The notes beneath the pieces are model-generated. The model made no database searches. It was not told the DNA's origin and saw only the letters and a program-made list of their open reading frames with translations. Of a stretch of DNA of 45,201 bases, positions 17,132 through 24,795 are shown in pieces (position 1 is the first letter of the stretch; each line of letters begins with the position of its first letter). The stretch covers positions 1 to 45,201 of the forward strand of contig CAJKOJ010000010.1 of assembly GCA_905201505.1 (NCBI GenBank), in the 5' to 3' direction. The DNA comes from an uncultured Eubacteriales bacterium. GTDB taxonomy: Bacteria; Bacillota; Clostridia; Lachnospirales; CAG-274. The position numbers and the translations under genes were made by a program.

Positions 17132-18019
17132 CTAAAACATCAATAGTACAAATAAGATTCTTACGGCAACAAACGTTATTAATGCCAACAAACTGGAGAT
17201 ATTTATCATTTCAAATACTATTTTTATATCATTATGTGTAATTATCTTATTACTGTCCCCAATGTCCACACCCTGTTTTTTAAAACTCAGTTCCACATTT
17301 AAGGAACCTGCACAAAGCGACATAATAAGACCCCTGTTTAGAGACTTTAGCTTATATCTGTCACGTTTAAAAACCTTATACGCATTTCTGCAATCCATTT
17401 TAAGCAGCTTTGCAGATATAAACATAAACACAACTGCAAGCCTTGTAGGTATAAATTCAGCTAAGTTCTTAAATACTCTTGCAAGCAACTGCCCTGTAGA
17501 ATCACTTATTAATGAAAGCACTCTGTAAGCTACGCCTCCTGCACCCCCAAAAACAAGAATATAAAATATCGGTGCAATAACCCGATCTATAGAACCATCC
17601 ATAATCATTACAATAATATTTTCAGCAATTTCTCTCGGTTCTGTTATTTCCCCATTTTCAGTTATAGTATTAAAAAGCTTTGTGGCTTTTTTAATATACC
17701 CTCTTTTCAAGGCCTTATGTACCCTCTCGGAATTATCTTTGATTTCTCTGCATGATATACAGAAATAACATATAATGCTCTCTGCCACAATAGAAAATAC
17801 CATATTGTAATCAGCTATAAATTCCACTGTTTTAAAAACAATAATTCCAGACAGTATCGGCACTGCAATTGTCACCAACACTTTAACCTTGGAATTTATT
17901 TTTGAATACAGCTTTTTAACACAGGCATAAAAAAAGTTTCTGGCTTTCTTTATAACCTTTGGCGTACCGATAATCATATCCAGAACATAACCAATAACAA
18001 CACTTACAATTACCGCCAT
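17132..18019 (-). CDS. CbiB-like membrane protein with eroded motifs
   Basis: Membrane protein of 295 residues homologous along its length to CbiB/CobD, which attaches the aminopropanol arm to cobyric acid in B12 synthesis. Blocks that align: GYVLDMIIGTP (usually GDP), DRVIAPIFYILVFGGAGGVAYRV, EFIPTRLAVV, RDRYKLKSLNRGL, LCAGSLNVELS, and IGDSNKIITHNDIK. Several normally invariant elements are changed: the VGRDT block reads ITENG, the ENTVDG stretch before VIAPLF reads GSIDR, and the NTLDSM block reads SLISDS. The reading frame is open and well translated (AGGAGG), so this looks like a retained paralogue rather than a pseudogene. Its role is unknown. It follows the CobS-like gene after 16 bases. 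Confidence 0.72.
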   Translation of the reverse strand: MAVIVSVVIGYVLDMIIGTPKVIKKARNFFYACVKKLYSKINSKVKVLVTIAVPILSGIIVFKTVEFIADYNMVFSIVAESIICYFCISCREIKDNSERVHKALKRGYIKKATKLFNTITENGEITEPREIAENIIVMIMDGSIDRVIAPIFYILVFGGAGGVAYRVLSLISDSTGQLLARVFKNLAEFIPTRLAVVFMFISAKLLKMDCRNAYKVFKRDRYKLKSLNRGLIMSLCAGSLNVELSFKKQGVDIGDSNKIITHNDIKIVFEMINISSLLALITFVAVRILFVLLMF

Positions 18020-18035
18020 CAGAAAACCTCCTGCT

Positions 18036-18746
18036 TTACAAATTTACACCCACTGTCATAAACATTGAAACATAAGTCAATAGAGCAATCTCAGTAAATA
18101 CAACAAATTCACATATAACAATAAAACAGTTTATATCCCTGTCCTCCAATTTATCTCTTTTTTTAGACCTGTGATTAAACACAATTAAAATAACCAACAC
18201 AGAAATAAAAATAATTATAAAATAAACAATATTCAGCATTTCAAGAAAAGAAACAGATGCCATAAGCCAAACAACTGCAATAACAGAAGCAAATATTTTT
18301 TTACTCTTGTCTGCAAGATTCCTGTATATACCTTTTTCAAGTCTGCTGCTTTCCAAAACAAATAAAACTGCTATAACTCTTACAAGAACAAATACTCCGC
18401 TTACTATGAGAATGCCTTTTATATTCATTACACAAAACATTGCCATTAAAACAATCCCATATATAAATACAGAAATTATTTTAAATTTACCGAATACTTC
18501 TGCCATATCGCTGAAATGTTTATTACCTGTAACAAGAGCTGTAATTACAGTTGATACTGCTCCTCTTATAAAGCCATTCATTCCAAGTCTCATAGCCCCA
18601 TAATTCCACATTAACAAAAAGCACCCAAGCAATACACCCACAAATGGCAGATAGCAAAGTGTAAACCTCATAGAAGCCTTTGCTCTTTTATTATTTAATA
18701 TATTTATATTGCTGAATAATGACAACGCTAAAAGCAAATCTTTCAT
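18036..18746 (-). CDS. CobS-like membrane protein with eroded motifs
   Basis: Polytopic membrane protein of 236 residues. It resembles CobS, which joins adenosylcobinamide-GDP and alpha-ribazole in the last part of B12 synthesis. The N-terminal LLLALSLFSNINI, YLPFVGVLLG and ALVTGNKHF match the CobS pattern (SF.TRLPV, FPL.GLLLG, L.TGG.H). The Asp-rich catalytic motif DGLADT.DG reads SDMAEVFGK here, and the C-terminal GGQTGDTLGA motif is missing, so normal activity is unlikely. The ATG at 18746 was chosen for its GGAGG site; a TTG seven codons upstream is weaker. It is paired with the CbiB-like gene, as cobS and cbiB often are. A different function of the pair cannot be excluded. Confidence 0.62.
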   Translation of the reverse strand: MKDLLLALSLFSNINILNNKRAKASMRFTLCYLPFVGVLLGCFLLMWNYGAMRLGMNGFIRGAVSTVITALVTGNKHFSDMAEVFGKFKIISVFIYGIVLMAMFCVMNIKGILIVSGVFVLVRVIAVLFVLESSRLEKGIYRNLADKSKKIFASVIAVVWLMASVSFLEMLNIVYFIIIFISVLVILIVFNHRSKKRDKLEDRDINCFIVICEFVVFTEIALLTYVSMFMTVGVNL

Positions 18747-18802
18747 CAATTTATCCTCCAAGCTCAATATAAAATCTTTTTATTTTTAATACTGTTTTAT
18801 TT

Positions 18803-18831
18803 ATTTTACCACAAATAAATATATTAGTAAA
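18803..18831 (-). promoter_or_regulatory. Predicted promoter of CobS-like/CbiB-like pair
   Basis: TTTACT (18826-18831), 17-base spacer, TAAAAT (18803-18808), between the preceding terminator and the gene at 18746. No cobalamin riboswitch is present in the roughly 50-base leader. Confidence 0.45.
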
Positions 18832-18832
18832 T

Positions 18833-18868
18833 AAAAAAACAACTCAGGGATTTTTCCCTGAGTTGTTT
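18833..18868 (-). terminator. Terminator of the copper-amine-oxidase-N gene
   Basis: Perfect 13-base stem AAACAACTCAGGG / CCCTGAGTTGTTT with a short loop, followed on the minus strand by a run of T. It lies 16 bases after the stop at 18884. A textbook intrinsic terminator. Confidence 0.9.
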
Positions 18869-18883
18869 ATCATTCAAATTAAA

Positions 18884-20023
18884 TTATTCAGCATCGTCAG
18901 CGGCATTTTCAACAAAATAGTCGCCCATTGCCTTTTCAAACTTATCAGAAACACCGTATGTCTTAGCTAAAGCCTTGAATAATTCAACAGCCTTTTCCAA
19001 AGATTCATTTGCAGTCTTAACTTCAGCATCTGTCATTTCAGAACTTACTTCCTTTAATACAGTTGCAACTACATCACACTGCTTATCAAAATCAGCCTTT
19101 TCAGAATCATTAAAGTCAGCTGAAATCTCATTGAGAATAGCAACACTCTTATCTACAGCCTCAGCAAATTCCTTTAAGAAATCCTGATCACTGATAGCAT
19201 CCTCATCACTGTCAGCTGTCTTATCCTCATCATCTACAGCATTATCTACAAAGTATTTACCCATAGCTTTTTCAAATTCATCAGAAACACCATACTTCTT
19301 AGCAAGTGCAGCAAAAGAATCATAAGCAGCTTCCGCAGCCTTTAAACATGCATCAGCCTCATCCTCAGTCATAGGAGTTGATGCACTTAATTCCTTTAAA
19401 ACAGTTGCAACTACATCACACTGCTTTTCAAACTCTTCTTTTTCCTCTGCTGTAAATTCAGAAGCCTTATCGTTAAGCACACCTATACCTGCATCTACGC
19501 TTTCAGCATATTCTTTAAGAAAATCAGCGTCACTTACAGGATCTTTTTCAACAGCTGCAGGAGTTTCTACAACATCTTCAACATATTTTGAAATAACATT
19601 TACAGTCTTTGTTTCTCCGTCCCACTCTACATCGCAGTCAAATGTATCTGACAAGAATCTGATTGGAACCATAGTTCTGCCATTTATAATAACAGCTGGT
19701 GAATCGATTTCTACAGGAACTGAAACATTACCGTCAGAAATATTGAGTACAGCAGCACCTATTGTTAAAGAAGCTTCAACACCGTCCTTAACAAAAACAG
19801 CAGTCTTTGTATTAGCGTCCCACTTCACTTCACAGCCAAGAGCTTCAGCAACAACTCTTACAGGCACCATAGTTCTGCCATTCACTATAACAGCAGGCTG
19901 GTCGCTTACAACAGCCTCACCATTAAGCTGTAAGTTAACATTGCTATCCTCTGCAAATGCACTTAAAGACATAGCAGACATTGTCATAACAGTAGCTAAA
20001 GCTAATGCAATTTTTCTTTTCAT
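18884..20023 (-). CDS. Secreted protein: copper-amine-oxidase-N domain plus tandem helical repeats
   Basis: Secreted protein of 379 residues. A signal peptide (residues 1 to about 24, ending SLSAFA) is followed by a copper amine oxidase N-terminal-type domain made of two half-repeats: VIVNGRTMVPVRVVAEALGCEVKWD and VIINGRTMVPIRFLSDTFDCDVEWD. The C-terminal half is a tandem duplication of about 90-110 residues (DADFLKEYAESVD ... YGVSDEFEKAMGKYFVDNA and DQDFLKEFAEAVD ... YGVSDKFEKAMGDYFVENA), predicted helical and acidic. No oxidase catalytic domain is present; in Clostridia this N-domain is a common surface-protein module. The ATG has AAGGAGGAAG upstream and the gene has its own promoter and terminator. 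Function unknown. Confidence 0.85.
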   Translation of the reverse strand: MKRKIALALATVMTMSAMSLSAFAEDSNVNLQLNGEAVVSDQPAVIVNGRTMVPVRVVAEALGCEVKWDANTKTAVFVKDGVEASLTIGAAVLNISDGNVSVPVEIDSPAVIINGRTMVPIRFLSDTFDCDVEWDGETKTVNVISKYVEDVVETPAAVEKDPVSDADFLKEYAESVDAGIGVLNDKASEFTAEEKEEFEKQCDVVATVLKELSASTPMTEDEADACLKAAEAAYDSFAALAKKYGVSDEFEKAMGKYFVDNAVDDEDKTADSDEDAISDQDFLKEFAEAVDKSVAILNEISADFNDSEKADFDKQCDVVATVLKEVSSEMTDAEVKTANESLEKAVELFKALAKTYGVSDKFEKAMGDYFVENAADDAE

Positions 20024-20069
20024 AATTAAACTTCCTCCTTAAATTATATGTATTTTACATATTTACATA

Positions 20070-20098
20070 ATTGTAATGCAAAAATTAAGAAAATGCAA
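20070..20098 (-). promoter_or_regulatory. Promoter of the copper-amine-oxidase-N gene
   Basis: TTGCAT (20093-20098), 17-base spacer, TACAAT (20070-20075). The leader of about 40 bases contains a short ATATGTA/TACATAT inverted repeat before the ribosome site. Confidence 0.6.
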
Positions 20099-20163
20099 CA
20101 ATTTTATTAATTTTTTATTTTTATAAATTCAATTTTTTACTATATACATATATTTACACAAAC

Positions 20164-20192
20164 TAAAAGGGGCGGGAATAACCCCCGCCCTT
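20164..20192 (-). terminator. Terminator of rpsU-yqeY
   Basis: G+C-rich stem GGGCGGG / CCCGCCC, with TTTT following on the minus strand, seven bases after the yqeY stop. It stands out in A+T-rich surroundings. Confidence 0.8.
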
Positions 20193-20198
20193 AAATTA

Positions 20199-20651
20199 CT
20201 ATAAATTTTGAAGCGTTTTTTTAACAACATCACTAACAAGCTTGTTATCAGCTTTTCCCTTAGTCTTTGCTGTAACAACACCCATTACCTTGCCCATATC
20301 CCTTATAGATACAGCACCTACACTTTTAATAGCTTCAGCTACAATTTCCTCAATTTCAGCTTCTGACAACTGCTCGGGAAGGTAAGCCTTCAAAAGTTCA
20401 ATCTTCTTATTAGCCTCATCTACCAAGTCCTGACGCTGTGCTTTTTGAAAGTCAGGCATGACGTCGTTAATCTTTTTAATCTCCTTGGAAATAACAGTTA
20501 AAACACTATCGTCATCAAGGTTATCAATTTTTTCATCCTTCTCAATCTGAAGAATGCCGGCACGAACAATCTGGATAACTTCTTTTCTTATCGTATCCTT
20601 TTCCTTCATTGCCGCTTTCAAGTCATTAAAAAGCAATTCCTTCAATGACAT
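20199..20651 (-). CDS. yqeY: GatB/YqeY domain protein
   Basis: YqeY of 150 residues: MSLKELLFNDLKAAMKEKD, IRKEVIQIVRAGILQIE, VISKEIKKINDVMPDFQKA, LLKAYLPEQLSEAEIEEIV, and DMGKVMGVVTAKTKGKAD. The domain also occurs at the C-terminus of the GatB subunit of tRNA-dependent amidotransferase, where it contacts tRNA; the stand-alone protein's role is unsettled. It follows rpsU by 24 bases, a conserved order in Firmicutes. The ATG at 20651 was chosen (AAAGGAT upstream); a GTG at 20660 is the alternative. Confidence 0.94.
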   Translation of the reverse strand: MSLKELLFNDLKAAMKEKDTIRKEVIQIVRAGILQIEKDEKIDNLDDDSVLTVISKEIKKINDVMPDFQKAQRQDLVDEANKKIELLKAYLPEQLSEAEIEEIVAEAIKSVGAVSIRDMGKVMGVVTAKTKGKADNKLVSDVVKKTLQNL

Positions 20652-20675
20652 ATTAATCACTATCCTTTGTGTAAA

Positions 20676-20852
20676 TTAGTTGTACTTACGCTTTCTTGCA
20701 GCTTCAGACTTCTTCTTACGCTTTACACTAGGCTTGTCATAATGCTCTCTTTTTCTTACCTCGCCCATAATACCGGCCTTAGCACAGTTTCTCTTGAAAC
20801 GACGAAGAGCGCTATCTAATGACTCATTTTCCTTAACTCTAACCTCAGACAT
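20676..20852 (-). CDS. rpsU: 30S ribosomal protein S21
   Basis: A 58-residue, highly basic protein with the full S21 pattern: MSEVRVKENESLDSALRRFK, the RNCAKAGIMGEVRKREHYDK centre, and a Lys/Arg tail ending AARKRKYN. It is part of the small ribosomal subunit near the mRNA 3' anti-Shine-Dalgarno region and promotes initiation. Length is exactly usual for Firmicutes. GGAGGGAGGG lies a few bases before the ATG. It is the first gene of the rpsU-yqeY unit. Confidence 0.98.
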   Translation of the reverse strand: MSEVRVKENESLDSALRRFKRNCAKAGIMGEVRKREHYDKPSVKRKKKSEAARKRKYN

Positions 20853-20884
20853 TGTTACTTCCCTCCCTCCGGTTACATCAATCC

Positions 20885-20898
20885 TGCATAGCTATGCA
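20885..20898. repeat. 14-base perfect palindrome in the rpsU leader
   Basis: TGCATAGCTATGCA is self-complementary and lies between the rpsU promoter and its ribosome site, flanked by GGTT and, further on, AACC on the minus strand. It could fold in the leader RNA or be a DNA operator. Function unknown. Confidence 0.45.
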
Positions 20899-20920
20899 AA
20901 CCAAAACTATACACTACAAA

Positions 20921-20949
20921 ATTATACACAATTTTTTGCCCATAGTCAA
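20921..20949 (-). promoter_or_regulatory. Promoter of rpsU-yqeY
   Basis: TTGACT (20944-20949), 17-base spacer, TATAAT (20921-20926). A near-consensus vegetative promoter with a leader of about 65 bases. Confidence 0.75.
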
Positions 20950-20982
20950 CCATAATTTAATATTTTTTTAATTTTTTTTATA

Positions 20983-21858
20983 TCAAGGCTCATTGCTTAA
21001 TAAGCTCAGCAAATCCTCTTTGCTGAATTCATAGTCTTTATTACAAAAATGGCAGTGCATTGTAGCCTTGCCGTCCTCTTCTATAATCTTGGCAATTTCC
21101 TTTTTTCCTAAAGATATAAGCGCTTTTTCAACTCTTTCCCTTGAACAGTTACAGTAATACTCAACAGGCACTTTATCAAGTATATTCGGTTCCAGGTCTC
21201 CTATAAGGTAGTCTATTATATCCTCAGGGGTCATACCCTTTTCAAGCATAGTTGTTACAGGCTCCATTTCATGAAGCTTTATTTCAAGAGAAAATATAGT
21301 ATCTTCATCAGCCTCAGGCATAAGCTGTATAATAAAACCGCCGGCCTGCTTTATTGTGTAATCCTTATCTACAAGCACACCTAAGGCAACAGCTGAAGGT
21401 GTCTGCTCAGACTTAGCAAAATAATAAGTCAGATCCTCTGCAATTTCACCTGAAGTCAAAGGAATTTGACCAACATACGGCTCCTTCAATCCCATATCCT
21501 TCATTACAGTAAGTGTGCCTTTTCCTATAGCAGTCTTTACATCAAGCTTACCGTCCTCACGCAGAGGAATATCAACCCTCGGATTGCCTGCATAGCCTTT
21601 AACTCTTGACTTACTGTCAGAAGTAACAGTAATTATCCCTGCAGGACCGTCACCCTTTATCTGCAAAGTAATAATATCATCTTCACCTTTTAACATTGAA
21701 CCCATTATAGCGGCTCCTGTCAGTGCTCTGCCCAGTGCTGCTGAAATAACAGGAGAAGTTTTATGATATTCAAATGCCTTTTCAACAGTTTCCCTTGTAT
21801 TTGCAGCAAATACTCTTACTGAACCATTTCCCGCTGTTGCCCTTAAAATATAATCCAT
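20983..21858 (-). CDS. hslO: Redox-regulated chaperone Hsp33
   Basis: Hsp33 of 291 residues, a cytoplasmic holdase chaperone switched on by oxidation. The N-terminal domain starts MDYILRATAGNGSVRVFAANT and contains LQIKGDGPAGIITVTSD and GYAGNPRVDIPLR. The C-terminal redox switch has all four zinc ligands: CNC at residues 236-238 and CHFC at 269-272. It begins one base after the methyltransferase stop and is the last gene of the ydcF-methyltransferase-hslO unit. Length and motifs are canonical. Confidence 0.97.
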   Translation of the reverse strand: MDYILRATAGNGSVRVFAANTRETVEKAFEYHKTSPVISAALGRALTGAAIMGSMLKGEDDIITLQIKGDGPAGIITVTSDSKSRVKGYAGNPRVDIPLREDGKLDVKTAIGKGTLTVMKDMGLKEPYVGQIPLTSGEIAEDLTYYFAKSEQTPSAVALGVLVDKDYTIKQAGGFIIQLMPEADEDTIFSLEIKLHEMEPVTTMLEKGMTPEDIIDYLIGDLEPNILDKVPVEYYCNCSRERVEKALISLGKKEIAKIIEEDGKATMHCHFCNKDYEFSKEDLLSLLSNEP

Positions 21859-21859
21859 A

Positions 21860-22624
21860 TTATGTTCTTCCTTTCATCTTTTCTCTTGCCACAAAAAATA
21901 TTCTTTGACTTCTTTCTGTAGGCTCATGGAAGGTCAATTCGTCATATACTGCCTCAAATTCCATTCCGGCCTCTTCAATCAGCTCTATTATTTCATCTAT
22001 TGTGTAACCTTTTTCATAATGAAATTCTTCAAATCTTTCATAAAGCCCGTTTTCCTGCTTTATAAAAAAATTTGTATAAAATTCATTTATCTTTTCATCT
22101 GCATCATAATAATTTTCCCACGTATATGCAGAATTTTCTGTAGTCTCACAAAATGAGTTACACCCAAGAACCTTGTCAAATTTATATATTGTATTTAAAT
22201 CAAATACAAAAAGCCCTTTTGGTTCCAGATAATTATTCACAAGTTTAAACACCTCAAGCAAATCCTCAGTTTCTGTAACATAATTTATGCTGTCACACAC
22301 AGCAACAATAGCATCAACTGTACCATAAAGCTCAAATTCCCTCATATCCTGATTAAGATAAAGTATATCAAGGTTTTTTCCCTGTGATTTTTCAATAGCC
22401 TTTGCAAGCATTTCCTCTGAAATATCTATTCCAATCATATCAAAGCCGTTTTCAGCAAGTCTTGTTGTCATATTCCCTGTACCGCAGCCAAGCTCTGCTA
22501 CAATATTTGTATTATTTATAAGTCCGTGTCTTTTAAATATTTCCTTTATATACTCAAGCCACTGATCATAAGGAGTATCCTCCATAAATTCATCATACAC
22601 CTGAGCAAAACTCTCATAAGCCAT
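21860..22624 (-). CDS. Class I SAM-dependent methyltransferase
   Basis: Methyltransferase of 254 residues with the Rossmann SAM-binding fold: motif I VAELGCGTGNMT, then GIDISEEMLAKA, NLDILYLNQDMREF, and FVFDLNTIYKF. The N-terminus YESFAQVYDEFMEDTPYDQW is typical of a broad Firmicutes group of uncharacterised methyltransferases. The ATG at 22624 fits the family start and has GGAGG upstream; an earlier ATG at 22651, immediately after the ydcF stop, adds nine residues. The substrate is unknown. Confidence 0.85.
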   Translation of the reverse strand: MAYESFAQVYDEFMEDTPYDQWLEYIKEIFKRHGLINNTNIVAELGCGTGNMTTRLAENGFDMIGIDISEEMLAKAIEKSQGKNLDILYLNQDMREFELYGTVDAIVAVCDSINYVTETEDLLEVFKLVNNYLEPKGLFVFDLNTIYKFDKVLGCNSFCETTENSAYTWENYYDADEKINEFYTNFFIKQENGLYERFEEFHYEKGYTIDEIIELIEEAGMEFEAVYDELTFHEPTERSQRIFFVAREKMKGRT

Positions 22625-22654
22625 ACTCTCCGCCTCCGATCTTGCTGTCATTAA

Positions 22655-23377
22655 TTATCTTCCGAACACCCATAGCTGTATTACAGCAAGAACCTCCCTG
22701 CAGTAATTAGGTATAACAGAAGACAACTTAGTTCTTGCATTATAAGCCTTTGCATTCAGTCCGTTTAGTTCTGCAAGTTCACCTGCTCTGTAAGAGTGAA
22801 AGGAATTTGTAATATATACAACTTCATAATCATCATCAAATATTCCGTCTAATATTTCTTTTGAAAACCTGTAATTTTCATTAGTTGATGTTGCCTTGTC
22901 TTCCATTATGATTCTTTCAGACGGCACACCTTTTTCTACGAGATATTTATACATTGCCTCAGCCTCAGTACAATCCTCCTGAGGTCCCTGCCCTCCGCTT
23001 ACTACAATAACTGCATCTGTATTTTTACAGCTGTAGTCAATTGCAGCATTAAGCCTGTCAATGAGATTGGAGCTTGGAGTATCACCATGGAGACCACAGC
23101 CCAGTACAATTACAGCCTCCTCGTCAAAATCAGCTGAGTTAACCCGTGCCATAGCACCTATAAACAGCATAAAAGCTGCAAATACCACTCCCCCTACAAT
23201 AAACAGCCTTTTAAGCCATTTAATAACATTGTTTTCAGGCAAATGGTACCACAAAGCTATTATTAACCCCGCTGCCATAGGAATAAAAATACCTATATTA
23301 AAATTATTAATAAGTGAAAACCACACCATAAACCCTGCAAGGATCAAACCAACTGCTGTTGTAATACTTTTTTTCAT
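22655..23377 (-). CDS. YdcF/SanA-family (DUF218) membrane protein
   Basis: Protein of 240 residues with three or so N-terminal membrane helices (about residues 5-85), then a DUF218 domain: EEAVIVLGCGLHGDTPSSNL, DAVIVVSGGQGPQEDCTEAE, EKGVPSERIIMEDKATSTNEN and VVYITNSFHSYRAGELA. DUF218 proteins have been linked to cell-envelope processes such as vancomycin sensitivity (SanA) and polysaccharide secretion, without a firm reaction. The gene is first in its unit, with a predicted promoter at 23424-23452 and only a weak GAGAG ribosome site. Confidence 0.85.
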   Translation of the reverse strand: MKKSITTAVGLILAGFMVWFSLINNFNIGIFIPMAAGLIIALWYHLPENNVIKWLKRLFIVGGVVFAAFMLFIGAMARVNSADFDEEAVIVLGCGLHGDTPSSNLIDRLNAAIDYSCKNTDAVIVVSGGQGPQEDCTEAEAMYKYLVEKGVPSERIIMEDKATSTNENYRFSKEILDGIFDDDYEVVYITNSFHSYRAGELAELNGLNAKAYNARTKLSSVIPNYCREVLAVIQLWVFGR

Positions 23378-23423
23378 ATTTTCACAAACTCTCTTATATT
23401 CCGTTTAAACTTTATCAATTCAT

Positions 23424-23452
23424 AGTATACAATAACCATAACTTTAAAACAA
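23424..23452 (-). promoter_or_regulatory. Predicted promoter of ydcF-methyltransferase-hslO
   Basis: TTGTTT (23447-23452), 17-base spacer, TATACT (23424-23429), between the dnaJ terminator and the gene at 23377. Confidence 0.5.
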
Positions 23453-23493
23453 GTCCTTTTATTGTAAAATACACAACATTCAAGTATCAAAAT

Positions 23494-23523
23494 TTCAAAA
23501 AGCGGCAGCCAAAAGACTGCCGC
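23494..23523 (-). terminator. Terminator of the heat-shock operon
   Basis: Seven-base stem GCGGCAG / CTGCCGC followed on the minus strand by TTTTTG, eight bases after the dnaJ stop. Confidence 0.88.
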
Positions 23524-23530
23524 AAACTGC

Positions 23531-24667
23531 TTATTTGCTAAAAAAACCTTTTTTCTTGCCGGCAACGCCGTTTAAACTGTCGCCAAACTTCTGCAAAAGT
23601 TCCTTTTGTTCTTTTTTAAGCTCTGTCGGTATAACAACATTCAATGTAACAATAAGATTTCCTCTTGCTTTATCATTTCTTACATTATAGGCACCTTTTC
23701 CTCTTAATGTAACTTTTGTTCCCGGCTGTGTTCCCGGCTTAATTGTGTACAATTCATCACCGTCAATTGTAGGTATATTTATTTCTGCACCTAAAGTTGC
23801 CTGAACAATGTTAATAGCTACATCTGTGTACAAATCATTACCCTGTCTCTGGAACTGCTTGCTAGGAGTAACTAAAATCTGAATAAATAAGTCACCGTTA
23901 GCACCGCCTTTAGTACCGGCTGAACCATAGCCTTTCTTTCTTATTGACTGACCATGTGCAATACCCTTAGGAATATCCACAGTAATTGTTTTCTTAGTAG
24001 TTACACTGCCCTTGCCGCCGCACTTAGGACACTTTTCTTTTATTATTTTTCCTTCGCCGCCGCACTGGGAACAAGTTCTTACAGTCTGTGCCATACCAAA
24101 CGGTGTTCTTGTTGTTACTCTTTCCTGACCGCTTCCATGACAGTTAGGACAAGTTTCTGCAGTTGTTCCTTCTTTTGCTCCGCTGCCGTTACATTCAGAG
24201 CATTTTTCACTTACAGGCACAGTTATTTCCTTTTTACATCCAAACATTGATTCTTCAAAGGATATTGTCAGGTTCACCTGTAAATCAGAGCCACGCTGAG
24301 GTCCTCTTTTTCTTGAACCCCCGCCGCCGAATATATCACCAAAGCCGCCAAAACCACCGCCAAATATATCACTAAAAATATCGCCCATATCCATTCCGCT
24401 GAAACCACCGCTGAAGCCGCCGGCACCGCCCATGCCGCCTTCAAAGGCTGCGTGACCATACTGGTCATAGGCAGCTTTTTTCTGTGGGTCACTTAACACC
24501 TCATAGGCCTCATTAACCTCTTTAAACTTTTCTTCTGCCTCTTTATTATCAGGGTTCGCATCAGGGTGATATTTCTTAGCCATCTTTCTGTATGCCTTTT
24601 TTATTTCTGCATCAGAAGCTCCCTTTGTTACACCGAGAACTTCATAATAATCTCTTTTAGACGCCAT
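23531..24667 (-). CDS. dnaJ: Co-chaperone DnaJ (Hsp40)
   Basis: Full-length type I DnaJ of 378 residues, which presents substrates to DnaK and stimulates its ATPase. The J domain has HPD at residues 34-36. A Gly/Phe-rich region follows (about 75-115), then the zinc domain with four CXXCXGXG repeats (CSECNGSG, CPNCHGSG, CSQCGGEG, CPKCGGKG), then the substrate-binding C-terminal domains (IQILVTPSKQFQRQGNDLY, RGKGAYNVRN). The start has GAGGTGAG upstream. It is the last gene of hrcA-grpE-dnaK-dnaJ, separated from dnaK by a hairpin. Confidence 0.98.
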   Translation of the reverse strand: MASKRDYYEVLGVTKGASDAEIKKAYRKMAKKYHPDANPDNKEAEEKFKEVNEAYEVLSDPQKKAAYDQYGHAAFEGGMGGAGGFSGGFSGMDMGDIFSDIFGGGFGGFGDIFGGGGSRKRGPQRGSDLQVNLTISFEESMFGCKKEITVPVSEKCSECNGSGAKEGTTAETCPNCHGSGQERVTTRTPFGMAQTVRTCSQCGGEGKIIKEKCPKCGGKGSVTTKKTITVDIPKGIAHGQSIRKKGYGSAGTKGGANGDLFIQILVTPSKQFQRQGNDLYTDVAINIVQATLGAEINIPTIDGDELYTIKPGTQPGTKVTLRGKGAYNVRNDKARGNLIVTLNVVIPTELKKEQKELLQKFGDSLNGVAGKKKGFFSK

Positions 24668-24708
24668 AATCTCACCTCTTTATAATCAGAACAATAACTA
24701 TCAACCAC

Positions 24709-24739
24709 AAAAGAGTCAGAGCCATACAGCTCTGACTCT
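24709..24739 (-). terminator. Hairpin between dnaK and dnaJ (possible partial terminator)
   Basis: Perfect 11-base stem AGAGTCAGAGC / GCTCTGACTCT followed by only TTTTG on the minus strand. It could reduce dnaJ expression relative to dnaK by partial termination or protect the dnaK mRNA end from decay. Confidence 0.65.
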
Positions 24740-24795
24740 GTACATTTATTTGTCAATTAGCATTATGCTTATGCTGTATTTTACCACACAGTTGA

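Noticed and set aside
18884..20023. Copper amine oxidase
   Set aside because: Only the N-terminal surface module is present; the large catalytic domain with the topaquinone motif is absent.
23374..23565. Minus-strand ORF of 63 codons between dnaJ and ydcF
   Set aside because: It runs through the dnaJ terminator and the ydcF promoter, has no ribosome site, and overlaps the dnaJ end out of frame.
24163..24492. Several overlapping ORFs on both strands in the dnaJ Gly-rich region
   Set aside because: They are out-of-frame readings of the Gly/Phe-rich and zinc-finger coding sequence of dnaJ; no ribosome sites or recognisable protein features.
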